Notes: generated from the letters alone by a model not told the origin. DNA of 64,000 nt from Litorimonas sp039975855 (GCA_039975855.1 JBDWGH010000002.1:1178001-1242000); one strand, 5' to 3'. Counted from the stretch's first letter, positions 9,033 through 17,732 are shown. Translations and numbers: made by a program.

Positions 9033-9181
9033 GGTATTGGCCTAGTGGAGCCTCACAATCCAAACAAGCCTGATATTCTGTGAAAGCCCCATGCGTCCAT
9101 GAGCGTTTTGTATCCGCAAACAAAATAGGTTAGTGTCAATACTCAGATCGGGCAAAGATCCGATTGAAGGGGAGAATTCGC

Positions 9182-10780
9182 GTGGAAACAACATTTCTGA
9201 AATCCGAAGAATTATCGAAACGTGGCCAGCGCCGCATTCGCAGAAATCTATTTGAAGCCTTTATCGATGCATGCCGCGCTCACGGTAAATCTAAATCTAT
9301 TCTTACAGATGGCGATGGCAAGACATTCACATATGCGGAACTCTTGCGCGCGTCATTTGCGCTATCAGCCCCTCTGAAACATGTGACGGAGGAGGAAGAA
9401 GCCGTTGGGATTTTACTGCCCACAGGGGCTGGGGCCGTCATTGCGCTTCTTTCAATTCACGCGGCTGGGCGTATTCCGGCAATGTTAAATTTCACCGCCG
9501 GGACTAAAAACCTGACAGCCGCTTGTAAGACAGCTCCCTTAAAAACTGTAGTGACAGCGCGTAAATTTATAGAAATTGGCGGTCTATCCTCTCTCATTGA
9601 AGAGCTTTCAGAGGTCGTGAACATTATTTACCTAGAAGATTTGAAAGAAGAAATTGGGTTTGGCGGCAAGGTCCGGGCCATAATGGGACCTATCTTTCCA
9701 AAAATCTTCGCGCCTAATCCGCAAGCGGAAGAAGCGGCTATTATTTTGTTTACATCCGGCACCGAAGGCAATCCCAAAGGCGTCGTCCTAACTCATTCTA
9801 ATATCCTCGCCAATGTTGAACAGATCGAACAACATGTTCAGTTGGAAGATACAGATATTTTCTTCAATCCTTTACCTACATTCCATTGTTACGGCCTTAC
9901 GGCGGGAACCCTTTGGCCAATTTTCGAGGGACATCCCGTTGTCCTGCACCCTTCCCCGTTACAAACAAAAACAATCGCCAAACGGATTTTTAAAACACGT
10001 GCAACGGTCCTTTTCGCGACTGACACTTTCCTTCAGCAATATATGCGCGCTAGCGCCGATGGCGGTCTCAGCTCTCTTCGTATTGCCGTTTGCGGGGCGG
10101 AACGCGTCCGCGAGGAAACAAGAAAAACAGCGGAAGACCGGTTCTCTTTCGAAGTATTAGAAGGATATGGCGTGACGGAATGCGCGCCGGTTTTGGCCGC
10201 GAACCAACCCGGCGATATTCGCGCTGGGACAATCGGGAAAATGCTGCCGGGGATTGAGACTCGTATAGAACCTGTCGAAGGGCTTGAAGATGCAGGCCGC
10301 CTCTTCGTGCGTGGCCCCAACATCATGAAGGGTTACATATCACCCGAAAACCCAGGAGAGGTCATCCCGCTTCCTGAAGGCTGGCATGACACGGGGGATG
10401 TGGTTTCCATAAATGAAGAAGGCCATTATGTTATTCGTGGGCGTTTAAAGAGGTTCGCAAAAATCGGCGGTGAAATGGTGTCACTAACCGTTGTTGAAAA
10501 TTGCGCTTCCGCCCTTTGGCCCGATAATATGCATGCGGCAGCTATTGTCCCTGACCCCAAACGCGGTGAACAAATTGTTCTGTTGACGGATTATGCAGAC
10601 GCCAAACGTGCGGACCTTATGCGTTGGGCGCAGACACATGGTGTACCGGAGATTTCTGTCCCCAAAAAGGTGATCTCCGTGACGTCGGTCCCGATTTTAG
10701 GTACAGGAAAGCTTGACTACGTCGCTGTTACGAAAATGGCAAAGGCCGTAGTTGCGCCCAAAAAACCGGAGAAGGCCTAG
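9182..10780 (+). CDS. Acyl-CoA/acyl-ACP synthetase (Aas C-domain-like AMP ligase)
   Basis: An ANL-superfamily adenylating enzyme of 532 residues. It has the P-loop ILFTSGTEGNPKGV, the GYGVTECAPVLAANQP A5 motif, HDTGDV, and RLKRFAKIGGEMVSL near the C-terminus. That last motif is typical of the acyl-ACP synthetase half of Aas. The acyltransferase half is absent, so it probably activates fatty acids for lipid remodelling or degradation. The GTG at 9182 is preferred over an in-frame TTG at 9164 because an AAGGGGAG ribosome-binding site (9167-9174) sits 7 bases before it. Confidence 0.9.
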   Translation: METTFLKSEELSKRGQRRIRRNLFEAFIDACRAHGKSKSILTDGDGKTFTYAELLRASFALSAPLKHVTEEEEAVGILLPTGAGAVIALLSIHAAGRIPAMLNFTAGTKNLTAACKTAPLKTVVTARKFIEIGGLSSLIEELSEVVNIIYLEDLKEEIGFGGKVRAIMGPIFPKIFAPNPQAEEAAIILFTSGTEGNPKGVVLTHSNILANVEQIEQHVQLEDTDIFFNPLPTFHCYGLTAGTLWPIFEGHPVVLHPSPLQTKTIAKRIFKTRATVLFATDTFLQQYMRASADGGLSSLRIAVCGAERVREETRKTAEDRFSFEVLEGYGVTECAPVLAANQPGDIRAGTIGKMLPGIETRIEPVEGLEDAGRLFVRGPNIMKGYISPENPGEVIPLPEGWHDTGDVVSINEEGHYVIRGRLKRFAKIGGEMVSLTVVENCASALWPDNMHAAAIVPDPKRGEQIVLLTDYADAKRADLMRWAQTHGVPEISVPKKVISVTSVPILGTGKLDYVAVTKMAKAVVAPKKPEKA

Positions 10781-10947
10781 ACTGATTTGAATGGATGAAG
10801 TTCAAGAGATAGCGTCCAAAAGGGCCTAAAACGAGTATCTCAAATCGTGCAAACAACTAATAATTGTGAATCAGCTCCGGACCCATAATTTTTTAGTAAA
10901 TAAAAGTTTTCAGTTGCTTATCCATTTAAACTAATTCAGTATATGCG

Positions 10948-10975
10948 CGGGCGCTGAAAACATGAATTGCGCCCG
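10948..10975 (+). other. GC-rich stem-loop in the leader of the collar gene
   Basis: CGGGCGC and GCGCCCG form perfect 7-bp arms around a 14-base loop. It ends 23 bases before the first collar gene and stands out in an AT-rich 218-bp gap (10781-10998). It could be a leader hairpin or a terminator for read-through from the acyl synthetase gene, though a T-run (ATTTTTTAG) follows only after 7 bases. Confidence 0.4.
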
Positions 10976-10998
10976 AAAACCATTTTTTAGGGGGCACC

Positions 10999-11529
10999 AT
11001 GTCAGATCCATTTATAGCTCAAATCACTTTATTTGCGGGCAATTTTGCCCCTAGAAACTGGGCATTTTGCGACGGTCAGTTACTTGCGATTAGCTCAAAT
11101 ACGGCCTTGTTTTCGCTAATTGGAACAATTTATGGAGGTGATGGTCGCACTACATTTGCACTGCCCGACTTACGAGGGCGCGCTCCTATCGGACCACGAA
11201 CTGGCCCAGGATTATCTACATATAGGGAAGGTCAAAGAGGCGGCCAGGAGTCAGTAACGCTGTTGCCAAGTCAAATGCCAGTACATTCACATACGCTCAA
11301 CGCCACAAATGCTCCTGGAGACAAAGGCGGACCACAAGGTAAGATGTTAGCGGCAGGTCATGGGGACGAGACCATCTATCACGATACGCCCCCATCAGCG
11401 AACATCAGAGCCATGGCGAGCAATTCGATTGCAAATGCAGGTGGCGGTCAGGCACATAACAACATGCAACCTTTCTTGGCCACTAATTACATCATCGCCC
11501 TGCAGGGAATTTTCCCGTCGCGCAATTAG
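10999..11529 (+). CDS. Phage tail collar / MdpB-type protein, copy A
   Basis: A 176-residue protein of the microcystin-dependent-protein (MdpB) type. The N-terminus FIAQITLFAGNFAPRNWAFC is followed by DGQLLAISSNTALFSLIGT and YGGDGRTTFALPDLRGR, the tail-collar signature. It ends LHTLN-type beta strands, HNNMQPFLATNYIIALQGIFP. The family is named for a tail-fibre collar fold but is often found on chromosomes away from prophage genes, as here; function is unknown. No signal peptide. A strong AGGGGGCACC ribosome-binding site precedes the ATG. It begins a tandemly duplicated cassette. Confidence 0.9.
   Translation: MSDPFIAQITLFAGNFAPRNWAFCDGQLLAISSNTALFSLIGTIYGGDGRTTFALPDLRGRAPIGPRTGPGLSTYREGQRGGQESVTLLPSQMPVHSHTLNATNAPGDKGGPQGKMLAAGHGDETIYHDTPPSANIRAMASNSIANAGGGQAHNNMQPFLATNYIIALQGIFPSRN
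11229..11451 (+). repeat. Near-identical tract, copy 1 (gene conversion)
   Basis: Aligns base for base, at an offset of 1152, with 12381-12603. Only three mismatches occur in 223 bp (11331, 11343 and 11439), while sequence on either side is visibly diverged. Confidence 0.9.
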
Positions 11530-11580
11530 TTTAAACGTGTTTGGGCGTTAAGCAATCTCATTTCATCTAAAGGCAGTTAC

Positions 11581-12024
11581 ATGCAAAAGAGTAGTCAATT
11601 AAATCGGCGGTCAATGCTTTCGGCTTCGGCCGCCCTGGCAACCACCATCGGCATCAGTGGAACGGCTTTTGCTCGCACAGGGATGATGAGTTTAGAGTCA
11701 ACCGCAGATTGGAAAACCGGAACGGCGGATGATTTCGCTCCACTTGTCAACCAGCCCTTTATGGCGAAATTGAAAGATGGAACCCTTTTGCATTTAACTT
11801 TAGTTGACGTGGAGGCAAGTAATTCCGGCGCAGCCAGACCAAAGCACCTCGCTCGTTCTGAGGGCGTCACCCTCACATTCAAAAGTGATTTTGCAGAAGA
11901 TTTGGCAAAGCAAGGCGATCATACCGTTTGGATATTCAACCATGCGCTCGGAAATTTTGAAGCCTTTTTGGGAACCACGCCCCGCCGTACCGGTGGCTAC
12001 GATATCGAACTTATCCTGAATTAA
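11581..12024 (+). CDS. Tat-exported DUF6916 family protein, copy A
   Basis: The N-terminus carries a twin-arginine signal (NRRSMLSASAAL) with a hydrophobic stretch ending GTAFA, so export as a folded protein is expected. The mature part, about 110 residues, has the DUF6916 pattern: FAPLVNQPFMAKLKDG, LHLTLVDVEA, GVTLTFKSD and a C-terminal FEAFLGTTPRRTGGYDIEL. This is a small beta-rich domain of unknown function. It lies 51 bp after collar copy A and belongs to the same transcription unit. Confidence 0.8.
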   Translation: MQKSSQLNRRSMLSASAALATTIGISGTAFARTGMMSLESTADWKTGTADDFAPLVNQPFMAKLKDGTLLHLTLVDVEASNSGAARPKHLARSEGVTLTFKSDFAEDLAKQGDHTVWIFNHALGNFEAFLGTTPRRTGGYDIELILN

Positions 12025-12150
12025 ACTTTTTAGTTCAGGGTATTTGGGGGTTTATGTTTTTTGAAAACTGAATCTCTCACCATTTGAAACAATCACTTAT
12101 AGAGCGTCGAATTTATAAATCGCGTTCAGAAACAACTTTAAGGGGGCACC

Positions 12151-12681
12151 ATGTCAACACCATTCTTAGGTCAAATCACATTATTTGCGGGGAATTTCGC
12201 ACCGCGAGCTTGGGCGTTTTGCGATGGCCAATTGCTTGCGATTAGTTCAAATTCGGCTTTGTTTTCTATTTTGGGAACCATATATGGCGGCGATGGCCGC
12301 ACAACATTTGCCCTGCCTGACCTTCGGGGACGCGCTGCGATTCATGAAGGACGTGGCCCAGGATTGTCTCCTTACAGTCTAGGTCAAAGAGGCGGCCAGG
12401 AGTCAGTAACGCTGTTGCCAAGTCAAATGCCAGTACATTCACATACGCTCAACGCCACAAATGCTCCTGGAGACAAAGGCGGGCCACAAGGTAAAATGTT
12501 AGCGGCAGGTCATGGGGACGAGACCATCTATCACGATACGCCCCCATCAGCGAACATCAGAGCCATGGCGAGCAATTCGATTGCAAATGCGGGTGGCGGT
12601 CAGTCGCATAACAACATACAACCTTTCTTAGCCATTAATTACATCATTGCGCTACAAGGTGTTTACCCCTCTCGGAACTAA
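12151..12681 (+). CDS. Phage tail collar / MdpB-type protein, copy B
   Basis: Same length (176 residues) and architecture as copy A. The first 75 residues differ at many positions, but the middle 75 are identical in protein sequence (GQRGGQESVTLLPSQMPVH onward). The leader AAGGGGGCACC before the ATG is conserved between copies. The pair arose by tandem duplication of the collar-DUF6916 cassette, with later sequence exchange. Confidence 0.9.
   Translation: MSTPFLGQITLFAGNFAPRAWAFCDGQLLAISSNSALFSILGTIYGGDGRTTFALPDLRGRAAIHEGRGPGLSPYSLGQRGGQESVTLLPSQMPVHSHTLNATNAPGDKGGPQGKMLAAGHGDETIYHDTPPSANIRAMASNSIANAGGGQSHNNIQPFLAINYIIALQGVYPSRN
12381..12603 (+). repeat. Near-identical tract, copy 2 (gene conversion)
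   Basis: Partner of 11229-11451, 220 of 223 bases identical. The edges are sharp: identity falls at once on both sides. Confidence 0.9.
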
Positions 12682-12733
12682 TCCTTAAACGTTTTTGAAA
12701 GCTGATAGTCTAATCCTAATTAAGGGCAGTCAA

Positions 12734-13165
12734 ATGCAGAAGAATAGTCATTTAAATCGTCGATTGGTGCTTTCGGGTCCAATCGCTCTTGCCGCCCTCG
12801 CAGGCGTTCACGGGACAGCTTTTGCCGCCCCATCTCTTGATTTGGCGAGCTGGAAAACCGGAACTGCCGATGACTTCGACGCATTTCTTCACCAGCCTTT
12901 TTTTGCCAAGATGCAAGATGGGTCTTTACTTCACATGACCCTTGTTGATGTTGAAGCTGGTAATTCTGGTTCTGCCAGGCCCAAAAATCTTGCTCGTTCC
13001 GAAGGCGTCATTCTAACATTCGAAAGCGAACTCGGTGAAAACTTGGCGAAACAAGGGGACCATTCCGTCAAGATGTACAACAGTTCGCTAGGAAATTTTG
13101 AGGCCTTTCTTGGCGCCACCCCCCGTCGTTCTGGAGGGTATAACATCGAGCTTGTCCTGAATTAA
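12734..13165 (+). CDS. Tat-exported DUF6916 family protein, copy B
   Basis: A 143-residue paralogue of copy A with a twin-arginine leader (NRRLVLSGPIALAALAG) ending HGTAFA. The mature domain keeps WKTGTADDF, LLHMTLVDVEAGNSG and NFEAFLGATPRRSGGYNIEL. The ATG at 12734, after AAGGGCAGTCAA, matches the start context of copy A; an in-frame ATG at 12695 would add 13 residues before the signal and is rejected. Confidence 0.8.
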   Translation: MQKNSHLNRRLVLSGPIALAALAGVHGTAFAAPSLDLASWKTGTADDFDAFLHQPFFAKMQDGSLLHMTLVDVEAGNSGSARPKNLARSEGVILTFESELGENLAKQGDHSVKMYNSSLGNFEAFLGATPRRSGGYNIELVLN

Positions 13166-13166
13166 A

Positions 13167-13190
13167 AACTCGTGTGGGTTATTACGAGTT
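13167..13190. other. Stem-loop after the second cassette
   Basis: AACTCGT and ACGAGTT arms (7 bp) around 10 bases, starting 2 bases after the DUF6916 copy B stop. Five T residues follow the hairpin when read on the minus strand; no T-run follows on the plus strand, so it may be a weak terminator for antisense transcripts. Confidence 0.35.
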
Positions 13191-13201
13191 CCCAATAGAT
13201 A

Positions 13202-13714
13202 GTGCCCGGAAATATTACATTCAGAAGTATTGACGAATCTGATACGCCCTTTCTGAAACAGCTATATGGGGATTCCCGGGCACGGGAATTTTCTATTATC
13301 CCTTGGTCCAAACAGGATCGTGAGGATTTCATTGAGCGCCAGTTCGAAGCCCAAGATAAATCCTACAAAGTCAACTTTTTCAATGCTGATTACCGAATAA
13401 TCCAATTGAACAAAACCGAAATCGGTCGTGTAATCATTAACAGAACCGATGAATTAATTCATCTTATTGACTTGGCTATTCTGATCCCCTTTCAAGGAAG
13501 GGGAATTGGCGGTGAAATTTTGAGTTCTATTCTGACCGAAGCGCAAGCTCTAAGCGTTCCGGTCACATTAAACGTTGAACAACTTAATCCAGCAATCAAT
13601 CTATATCGTCGTTTGGGATTTCACCAAACTGGTGCCGCCGGGCCGCATATCTCTATGGAATGGACTCCGTTTCGGGAACCTGAAAAAATTAAAACGCCTT
13701 CAGTTAAGAAATAG
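13202..13714 (+). CDS. GNAT family N-acetyltransferase
   Basis: The 170 residues form one acetyltransferase domain. The acetyl-CoA pyrophosphate loop is IPFQGRGIGGEIL (about 98-110), preceded by the LIDLAIL strand, and the C-terminal NPAINLYRRLGFHQTG is the usual motif B end. The start is a GTG at 13202 with no strong ribosome-binding site. It follows the collar cassettes in the same direction and overlaps the convergent third DUF6916 gene by 11 bp. GNAT genes beside MdpB-type genes suggest modification of a surface or tail-like product, which is inference. Confidence 0.85.
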   Translation: MPGNITFRSIDESDTPFLKQLYGDSRAREFSIIPWSKQDREDFIERQFEAQDKSYKVNFFNADYRIIQLNKTEIGRVIINRTDELIHLIDLAILIPFQGRGIGGEILSSILTEAQALSVPVTLNVEQLNPAINLYRRLGFHQTGAAGPHISMEWTPFREPEKIKTPSVKK

Positions 13715-14039
13715 CACATTCATAATTAATTCCATTCGAATCCTGACCGAAAGGGGACAGAAATAACTCCACCGACCCAACTTCCTCATTGGTCAATTTA
13801 TACATGCTTTGACGGAGCACTGGCTCAAGTGGGCCTAGAAAAGTAAGTGCGAAGGGCGCTCGCGGCGGGTAGACGACACCACCAATTTCCAAATGATTGT
13901 CTCGGATAGTTGCGTTCTTTGATAATTCTACATTTTTCAGAACCAATTTAACCTCACTCCCGTCAATCTCGATATTAAACTCTTGACCGATAAAGGGCGA
14001 AAAGTCCGCATCTGTCGCGGTGATTAAGTCTATTGGCAT
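13704..14039 (-). CDS. DUF6916 family protein without signal peptide (third copy)
   Basis: A 111-residue protein with TDADFSPFIGQEFNIEIDG, VKLVLKNVEL, PFALTFLGPLEP and SVELFLSPFG, the same domain plan as the exported DUF6916 proteins but clearly diverged and lacking a leader. The ATG at 14039 (MPIDLITATDADF) has an ACGGAAA ribosome-binding site upstream; an ATG at 14099 would add 20 unlikely residues. It is transcribed toward the cassettes, in the direction of the sulfotransferase genes. Confidence 0.7.
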   Translation of the reverse strand: MPIDLITATDADFSPFIGQEFNIEIDGSEVKLVLKNVELSKNATIRDNHLEIGGVVYPPRAPFALTFLGPLEPVLRQSMYKLTNEEVGSVELFLSPFGQDSNGINYECAIS

Positions 14040-14138
14040 AATTTTATTTCCGTAAGTTTCTTTTCTACATCGTAACTGAAATTGCATTTTGGTGAACATC
14101 CGAACTTTTGACGGTCACCTTTCTGACTTTAAGGTTCT

Positions 14139-15659
14139 TCATGACGCATATTGAGAAATTAGTCCCTCTACGCGTTTTACATCTTCCGTGGAAAACTCGG
14201 TTAACTTTGGCTGGGCGCGAGATGACGATATCATCGAGACGATATTCTTACTTTGAATAGGCAGATCAGTAAAACTGGAAAAAACCTGCAATTGTTTCTC
14301 TGGGTCAGAAATCGTGTCCTCAAAACCAATCTCTAGCCATCGGTCCAATGATAAACTTGCGCGGAAATCTCTAGTAAGCGCCAGTTGATGCAGAGTGGTA
14401 ATCGCCATTCGAGAGTAAGAGTCATCACTGAGCAAGTCTTCAATTGAACGTGAAAAATATCGATATGCTTCTTTCAGAGCAATTCTACCGATGTGATTAT
14501 CAAGTCTGGCCGTCATGTGGCTTCGCCTCAAAACAGTTCCAACCGGCCGACGTATAAAATTCACAAACCTTGCATTCGGGAAAGCTCCCAGAATTTCCGG
14601 CAAGATAAGCAATAACTCAGGGAGCTTGAAACCCCAAGGTTGATCAAGATCAGTCTTATCTCTCATTTTACCAGCTGCTTGCCTAAGATCGGCTATTGAT
14701 TGCTTTTTCTGGTTCGGGTCCGGGCAGTTATATTTATGAACGATGGACCTATAGATTGATGGAACCATATCGATACAATCACCGCTAACATTTACTCTCT
14801 TTCCAATAAAGAGACCGGCGTCTTGCGCAATTGTAGACAAAAGACGCGTCCCACCACCACCTCGGCCCAATAAAATAATAGGAGAGTCCAGATTTGATTG
14901 GCCGGAAGAATCAAAAGCTTCATTAGCTTGTCTGTCCTTTAACTTCCATTTCTTCAAAAAATATTCATCTGAACATCGCTTATCAGCTTTATAAGTTAAG
15001 GTTCTGCGATCCTGTATTTTCGGGCTGTCTTCAACACTCTGAATTAAGTCTCCATTTTGATCAGCATATTTGTGGATGGTTGGGGCATCAATTGCGTAGG
15101 TTTTAAATCCTCTCGCCAAAGCTTGCCGAGCGAGGTCGCGACCGATGTTGTGTATACTCGGCAAATTGGGATCAAATTCCACACCCATGGACCTCCGAAA
15201 TATGAGAATTTGTTCGTCAAGTCGTGATACTTCACAATAGGGCTTCTCGTCGAAGGTATTTCTATAATGATGAGGATCGCTCCAATGCCCAGCCATTTCA
15301 GTTTTTTCTATCCAGCCGACAGCTCCGCAGATGCCCCAGTCCGGATCATGTTTTTCCAGTTCACCTAAAGAACTTTCCAGTTTGGCCTGCCAACCTGGAA
15401 CCAAAACCACGTCTTCATGAACCACAACGACGAGGTCATTTTTTGTGTCTTTTACACCGTGTTCTATGGCTTGACCCAATGTATCAAAGCTCATGTTCAT
15501 TTGATTATCGACAACGATAAATTCGTTCAGCGGATCGTGAACACAATCGGATGTAACGATGTTATAGTCAAAATCTCCACTAAACCGAACACAAACAAAA
15601 GAGACCGGACGGGTGGCCTTGGTGATCTTATCTTCGAGATTGGGGTAAATTCTGGTCAA
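14139..15659 (-). CDS. Glycosyltransferase-like / sulfotransferase fusion protein
   Basis: A 506-residue protein of two parts. Residues 20-230 look like a family 2-type glycosyltransferase core: NEFIVVDNQMN, LVVVVHEDVVLVPGW (the HED at 81-83 sits where a DxD motif is expected), WGICGAVGW. Residues 257-505 look like a PAPS-dependent sulfotransferase. The 5'-phosphosulfate loop reads LLGRGGGGTRLLS (263-275) instead of the usual GxxRSGTT, and the 3'-phosphate region is ARFVNFIRRPVGTVLRRS (362-379). It may add and sulfate a sugar on a surface polymer. Base composition is more AT-rich than the core genes. Confidence 0.75.
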   Translation of the reverse strand: MTRIYPNLEDKITKATRPVSFVCVRFSGDFDYNIVTSDCVHDPLNEFIVVDNQMNMSFDTLGQAIEHGVKDTKNDLVVVVHEDVVLVPGWQAKLESSLGELEKHDPDWGICGAVGWIEKTEMAGHWSDPHHYRNTFDEKPYCEVSRLDEQILIFRRSMGVEFDPNLPSIHNIGRDLARQALARGFKTYAIDAPTIHKYADQNGDLIQSVEDSPKIQDRRTLTYKADKRCSDEYFLKKWKLKDRQANEAFDSSGQSNLDSPIILLGRGGGGTRLLSTIAQDAGLFIGKRVNVSGDCIDMVPSIYRSIVHKYNCPDPNQKKQSIADLRQAAGKMRDKTDLDQPWGFKLPELLLILPEILGAFPNARFVNFIRRPVGTVLRRSHMTARLDNHIGRIALKEAYRYFSRSIEDLLSDDSYSRMAITTLHQLALTRDFRASLSLDRWLEIGFEDTISDPEKQLQVFSSFTDLPIQSKNIVSMISSSRAQPKLTEFSTEDVKRVEGLISQYAS

Positions 15660-15727
15660 CTAAAATCTCGTCTCTAAGTATTTTCTCGACAGAGGCAGCA
15701 GCTTGTTAAACGCAATCAACCGACGTT

Positions 15728-16561
15728 TTATAATTTGTATTCAGTTAATTCGATTATATCATTAGCTTGCTGTTTTGTAAGCGTTTTTTTCCATAAAAAC
15801 GTCGAATTTGTATCAATAGATCTGGTGCGATTAGTCCCCCCGGGGCCCTTACCCATATATACCGTTTCATGCTCTTCCATCATTAAACTGGGACGCAACC
15901 CAGCATGTCTGGCTAATTCGGAGCAGTAGGTTTTCTTATCCGTAACAAGAGCTTCGTAATCAAAAATAAATGTCGGAATACCGGCGTCGACAAATTTTTT
16001 ACTCAGCTTGGTCTTTATTTGCCAAACTATGGCGCGTTTAATGTGATCAGAAACTTCGGCCTGCTCAATTTTTGAAAGCTCGGAGGAAAACTCGGTCGCG
16101 AGCGCTTCATTTTTTCGGATTAAACGGCATTGGTTGCCGACCATATCTATTCCGGCAAGTTTGGCCATGGAGGCAACAACAGACCTTGGGTCCCGTCGGG
16201 GATATATAACCGAAACGGGTATACTCAACTCGGCCAAACGTGAGAAACTATAGGTCAAATTGGGAGCCTTTAGGACCAAATGTGAGATATTTTCCTTCAT
16301 TGAGATCCTATTTTCCGGATCAATATTGAGTCTAGAATGAGCAGTTTTATACTTTGAATCTGCCTTTTGAAGCACAGCGCTTAACTTGCCATCACTCCCG
16401 TTCAGGGCATTGTCTGTGGAATGAAACCAATCATAAACCCCATCACCCTCATCGATCAGAAATGCGTTGGGATGTGCTCCAATAATTTGCCCAGTCAGAG
16501 TTGTTCCGCTGCGCTGACAGCCAGCGATCACGACGATCTTTTCAATGTTCTCCAAGGTCAT
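15728..16561 (-). CDS. Sulfotransferase family protein
   Basis: The PAPS-binding loop GCQRSGTTLTGQIIGAHPN lies at residues 14-32 and the 3'-phosphate motif VIYPRRDPRSVVASM at 118-132, so this is a canonical sulfotransferase of 277 residues. The likely acceptor is a carbohydrate or peptide at the cell surface. The start at 16561 gives an N-terminus close to the loop; an in-frame ATG at 16579 would overlap the upstream gene by 14 bp. It is in one minus-strand group with the two flanking sulfotransferase-type genes. Confidence 0.85.
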   Translation of the reverse strand: MTLENIEKIVVIAGCQRSGTTLTGQIIGAHPNAFLIDEGDGVYDWFHSTDNALNGSDGKLSAVLQKADSKYKTAHSRLNIDPENRISMKENISHLVLKAPNLTYSFSRLAELSIPVSVIYPRRDPRSVVASMAKLAGIDMVGNQCRLIRKNEALATEFSSELSKIEQAEVSDHIKRAIVWQIKTKLSKKFVDAGIPTFIFDYEALVTDKKTYCSELARHAGLRPSLMMEEHETVYMGKGPGGTNRTRSIDTNSTFLWKKTLTKQQANDIIELTEYKL

Positions 16562-16565
16562 GATG

Positions 16566-17507
16566 TCACTCGACCTCAAAAAATCTGGCGAGATTGAAAT
16601 TCATCTCGGCATTATCAGAAAAATATGCATCGATTTTTCTAAGAATTTCCGAGTGCATTCGGTTACTTAATGTATATTTTATAGGCCGGATTTCGAATTG
16701 AGAATGAATCGAACCATTATCGATCCCCAGATTTAAAAACTCCAAAATATTGTCGAATATTTGCTTTGGTTCTTCGTGTTGAAAATAAAATAAAAACTTA
16801 CCCGGAAATAAATTATTTAATTCACTAAAAAACCTCAAATCTTTCAGTAACATATCGATTACATCCAGGACTTTTGATTGAGCTTCCGGTGAGTTTATCA
16901 TCTTCTCCCGCTCGGCCATATTTCCCGAAATATAGTTGGGATCATTTCGCAAACCCTGGAAACCAATGGTGAAATGACCCGTGATGAAATTTGAGCACGC
17001 ACAATCGAAAATATTTCGAACAGGAATCAAAAATCGAATTTTTTGATTTTGAGAAAACAACTTTTCGAAATCGAAATCATTCGCCCGAAGATGATATAAC
17101 AAACGATGGGGCTCTTTCCATAACAAGCATTTGGGTGCCTGATCTTTCCCGTGTTGATAGAGCTCCAAATATTTTTCTTTTATATTTTCATTTCTATGAA
17201 AAGCGCCCGAATGGGTGATTGAACCACCGTAACTTCCTTTTTTTCCTCCTTTTGCCGCCTCTAACGCAAACGCACAAAATGCATCGAATTTCTGATTGGT
17301 GTACCCGTTCGTGAAATCAATGTCGGGACGCCCAAAGACGCGTTCCCCGCCATGGTTAAAAACAGAAATCAAAGGATGTAGCGCCAGCACACTCGACGTA
17401 AGTGTTGTGAAATTTCTATACGGGCCAAGCAGCATGCAAACTGTGGACAAGGAAGTCACTGAAATATTAGCCCCGATTTTCGTATGATCGAACGTTACCC
17501 GACCCAC
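16566..17507 (-). CDS. Sulfotransferase-like protein, divergent
   Basis: 313 residues, rich in Asn, Phe and Lys, and AT-rich in base composition. VCMLLGPYRNFTTLTSSVLALHP (about 23-45) occupies the place of the phosphosulfate loop, and IRFLIPVRNIFDCACSNF (about 180-197) resembles the 3'-phosphate motif, including the Arg and Ser. The usual RSGTT is replaced by YRNFTT, so activity is uncertain. It is the first gene of the three-gene sulfotransferase group and ends about 225 bp from the island's left end. Confidence 0.6.
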   Translation of the reverse strand: MGRVTFDHTKIGANISVTSLSTVCMLLGPYRNFTTLTSSVLALHPLISVFNHGGERVFGRPDIDFTNGYTNQKFDAFCAFALEAAKGGKKGSYGGSITHSGAFHRNENIKEKYLELYQHGKDQAPKCLLWKEPHRLLYHLRANDFDFEKLFSQNQKIRFLIPVRNIFDCACSNFITGHFTIGFQGLRNDPNYISGNMAEREKMINSPEAQSKVLDVIDMLLKDLRFFSELNNLFPGKFLFYFQHEEPKQIFDNILEFLNLGIDNGSIHSQFEIRPIKYTLSNRMHSEILRKIDAYFSDNAEMNFNLARFFEVE

Positions 17508-17732
17508 CGACGTGCATCAATAGAGATCTGAAATCACATCTTTCGAAATTGGCAAAATCCAAGAAGTAGACCAATCGGTCATTTTGGTCGTGGACACCCA
17601 ACAAGACGTAAAAAAATTGTTCCTATCAAGGCAACATGAAAGGGTAGACGTTTTCTAGAACGACCATCCAAATTCTCCAACTTTCATTTGAGAATGAAAG
17701 AACGCGGAAACATAATGCCATTTGGGAATTGG
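17508..17732. other. Gene-free gap next to the island
   Basis: No supported gene. It should carry the promoter of the minus-strand sulfotransferase group. In the ancestral chromosome this sequence would have lain directly downstream of the tRNA-Gly gene now at 35.7 kb. Confidence 0.5.

Noticed and set aside
11229..12603. CRISPR-like or phase-variable repeat array
   Set aside because: The repeats are two coding copies 1152 bp apart, not short regular repeats with spacers. No CRISPR array was seen anywhere in the window.
10999..14039. Prophage tail module
   Set aside because: The collar-type genes have no tape-measure, baseplate, capsid or lysis genes near; MdpB-type genes are known outside prophages.
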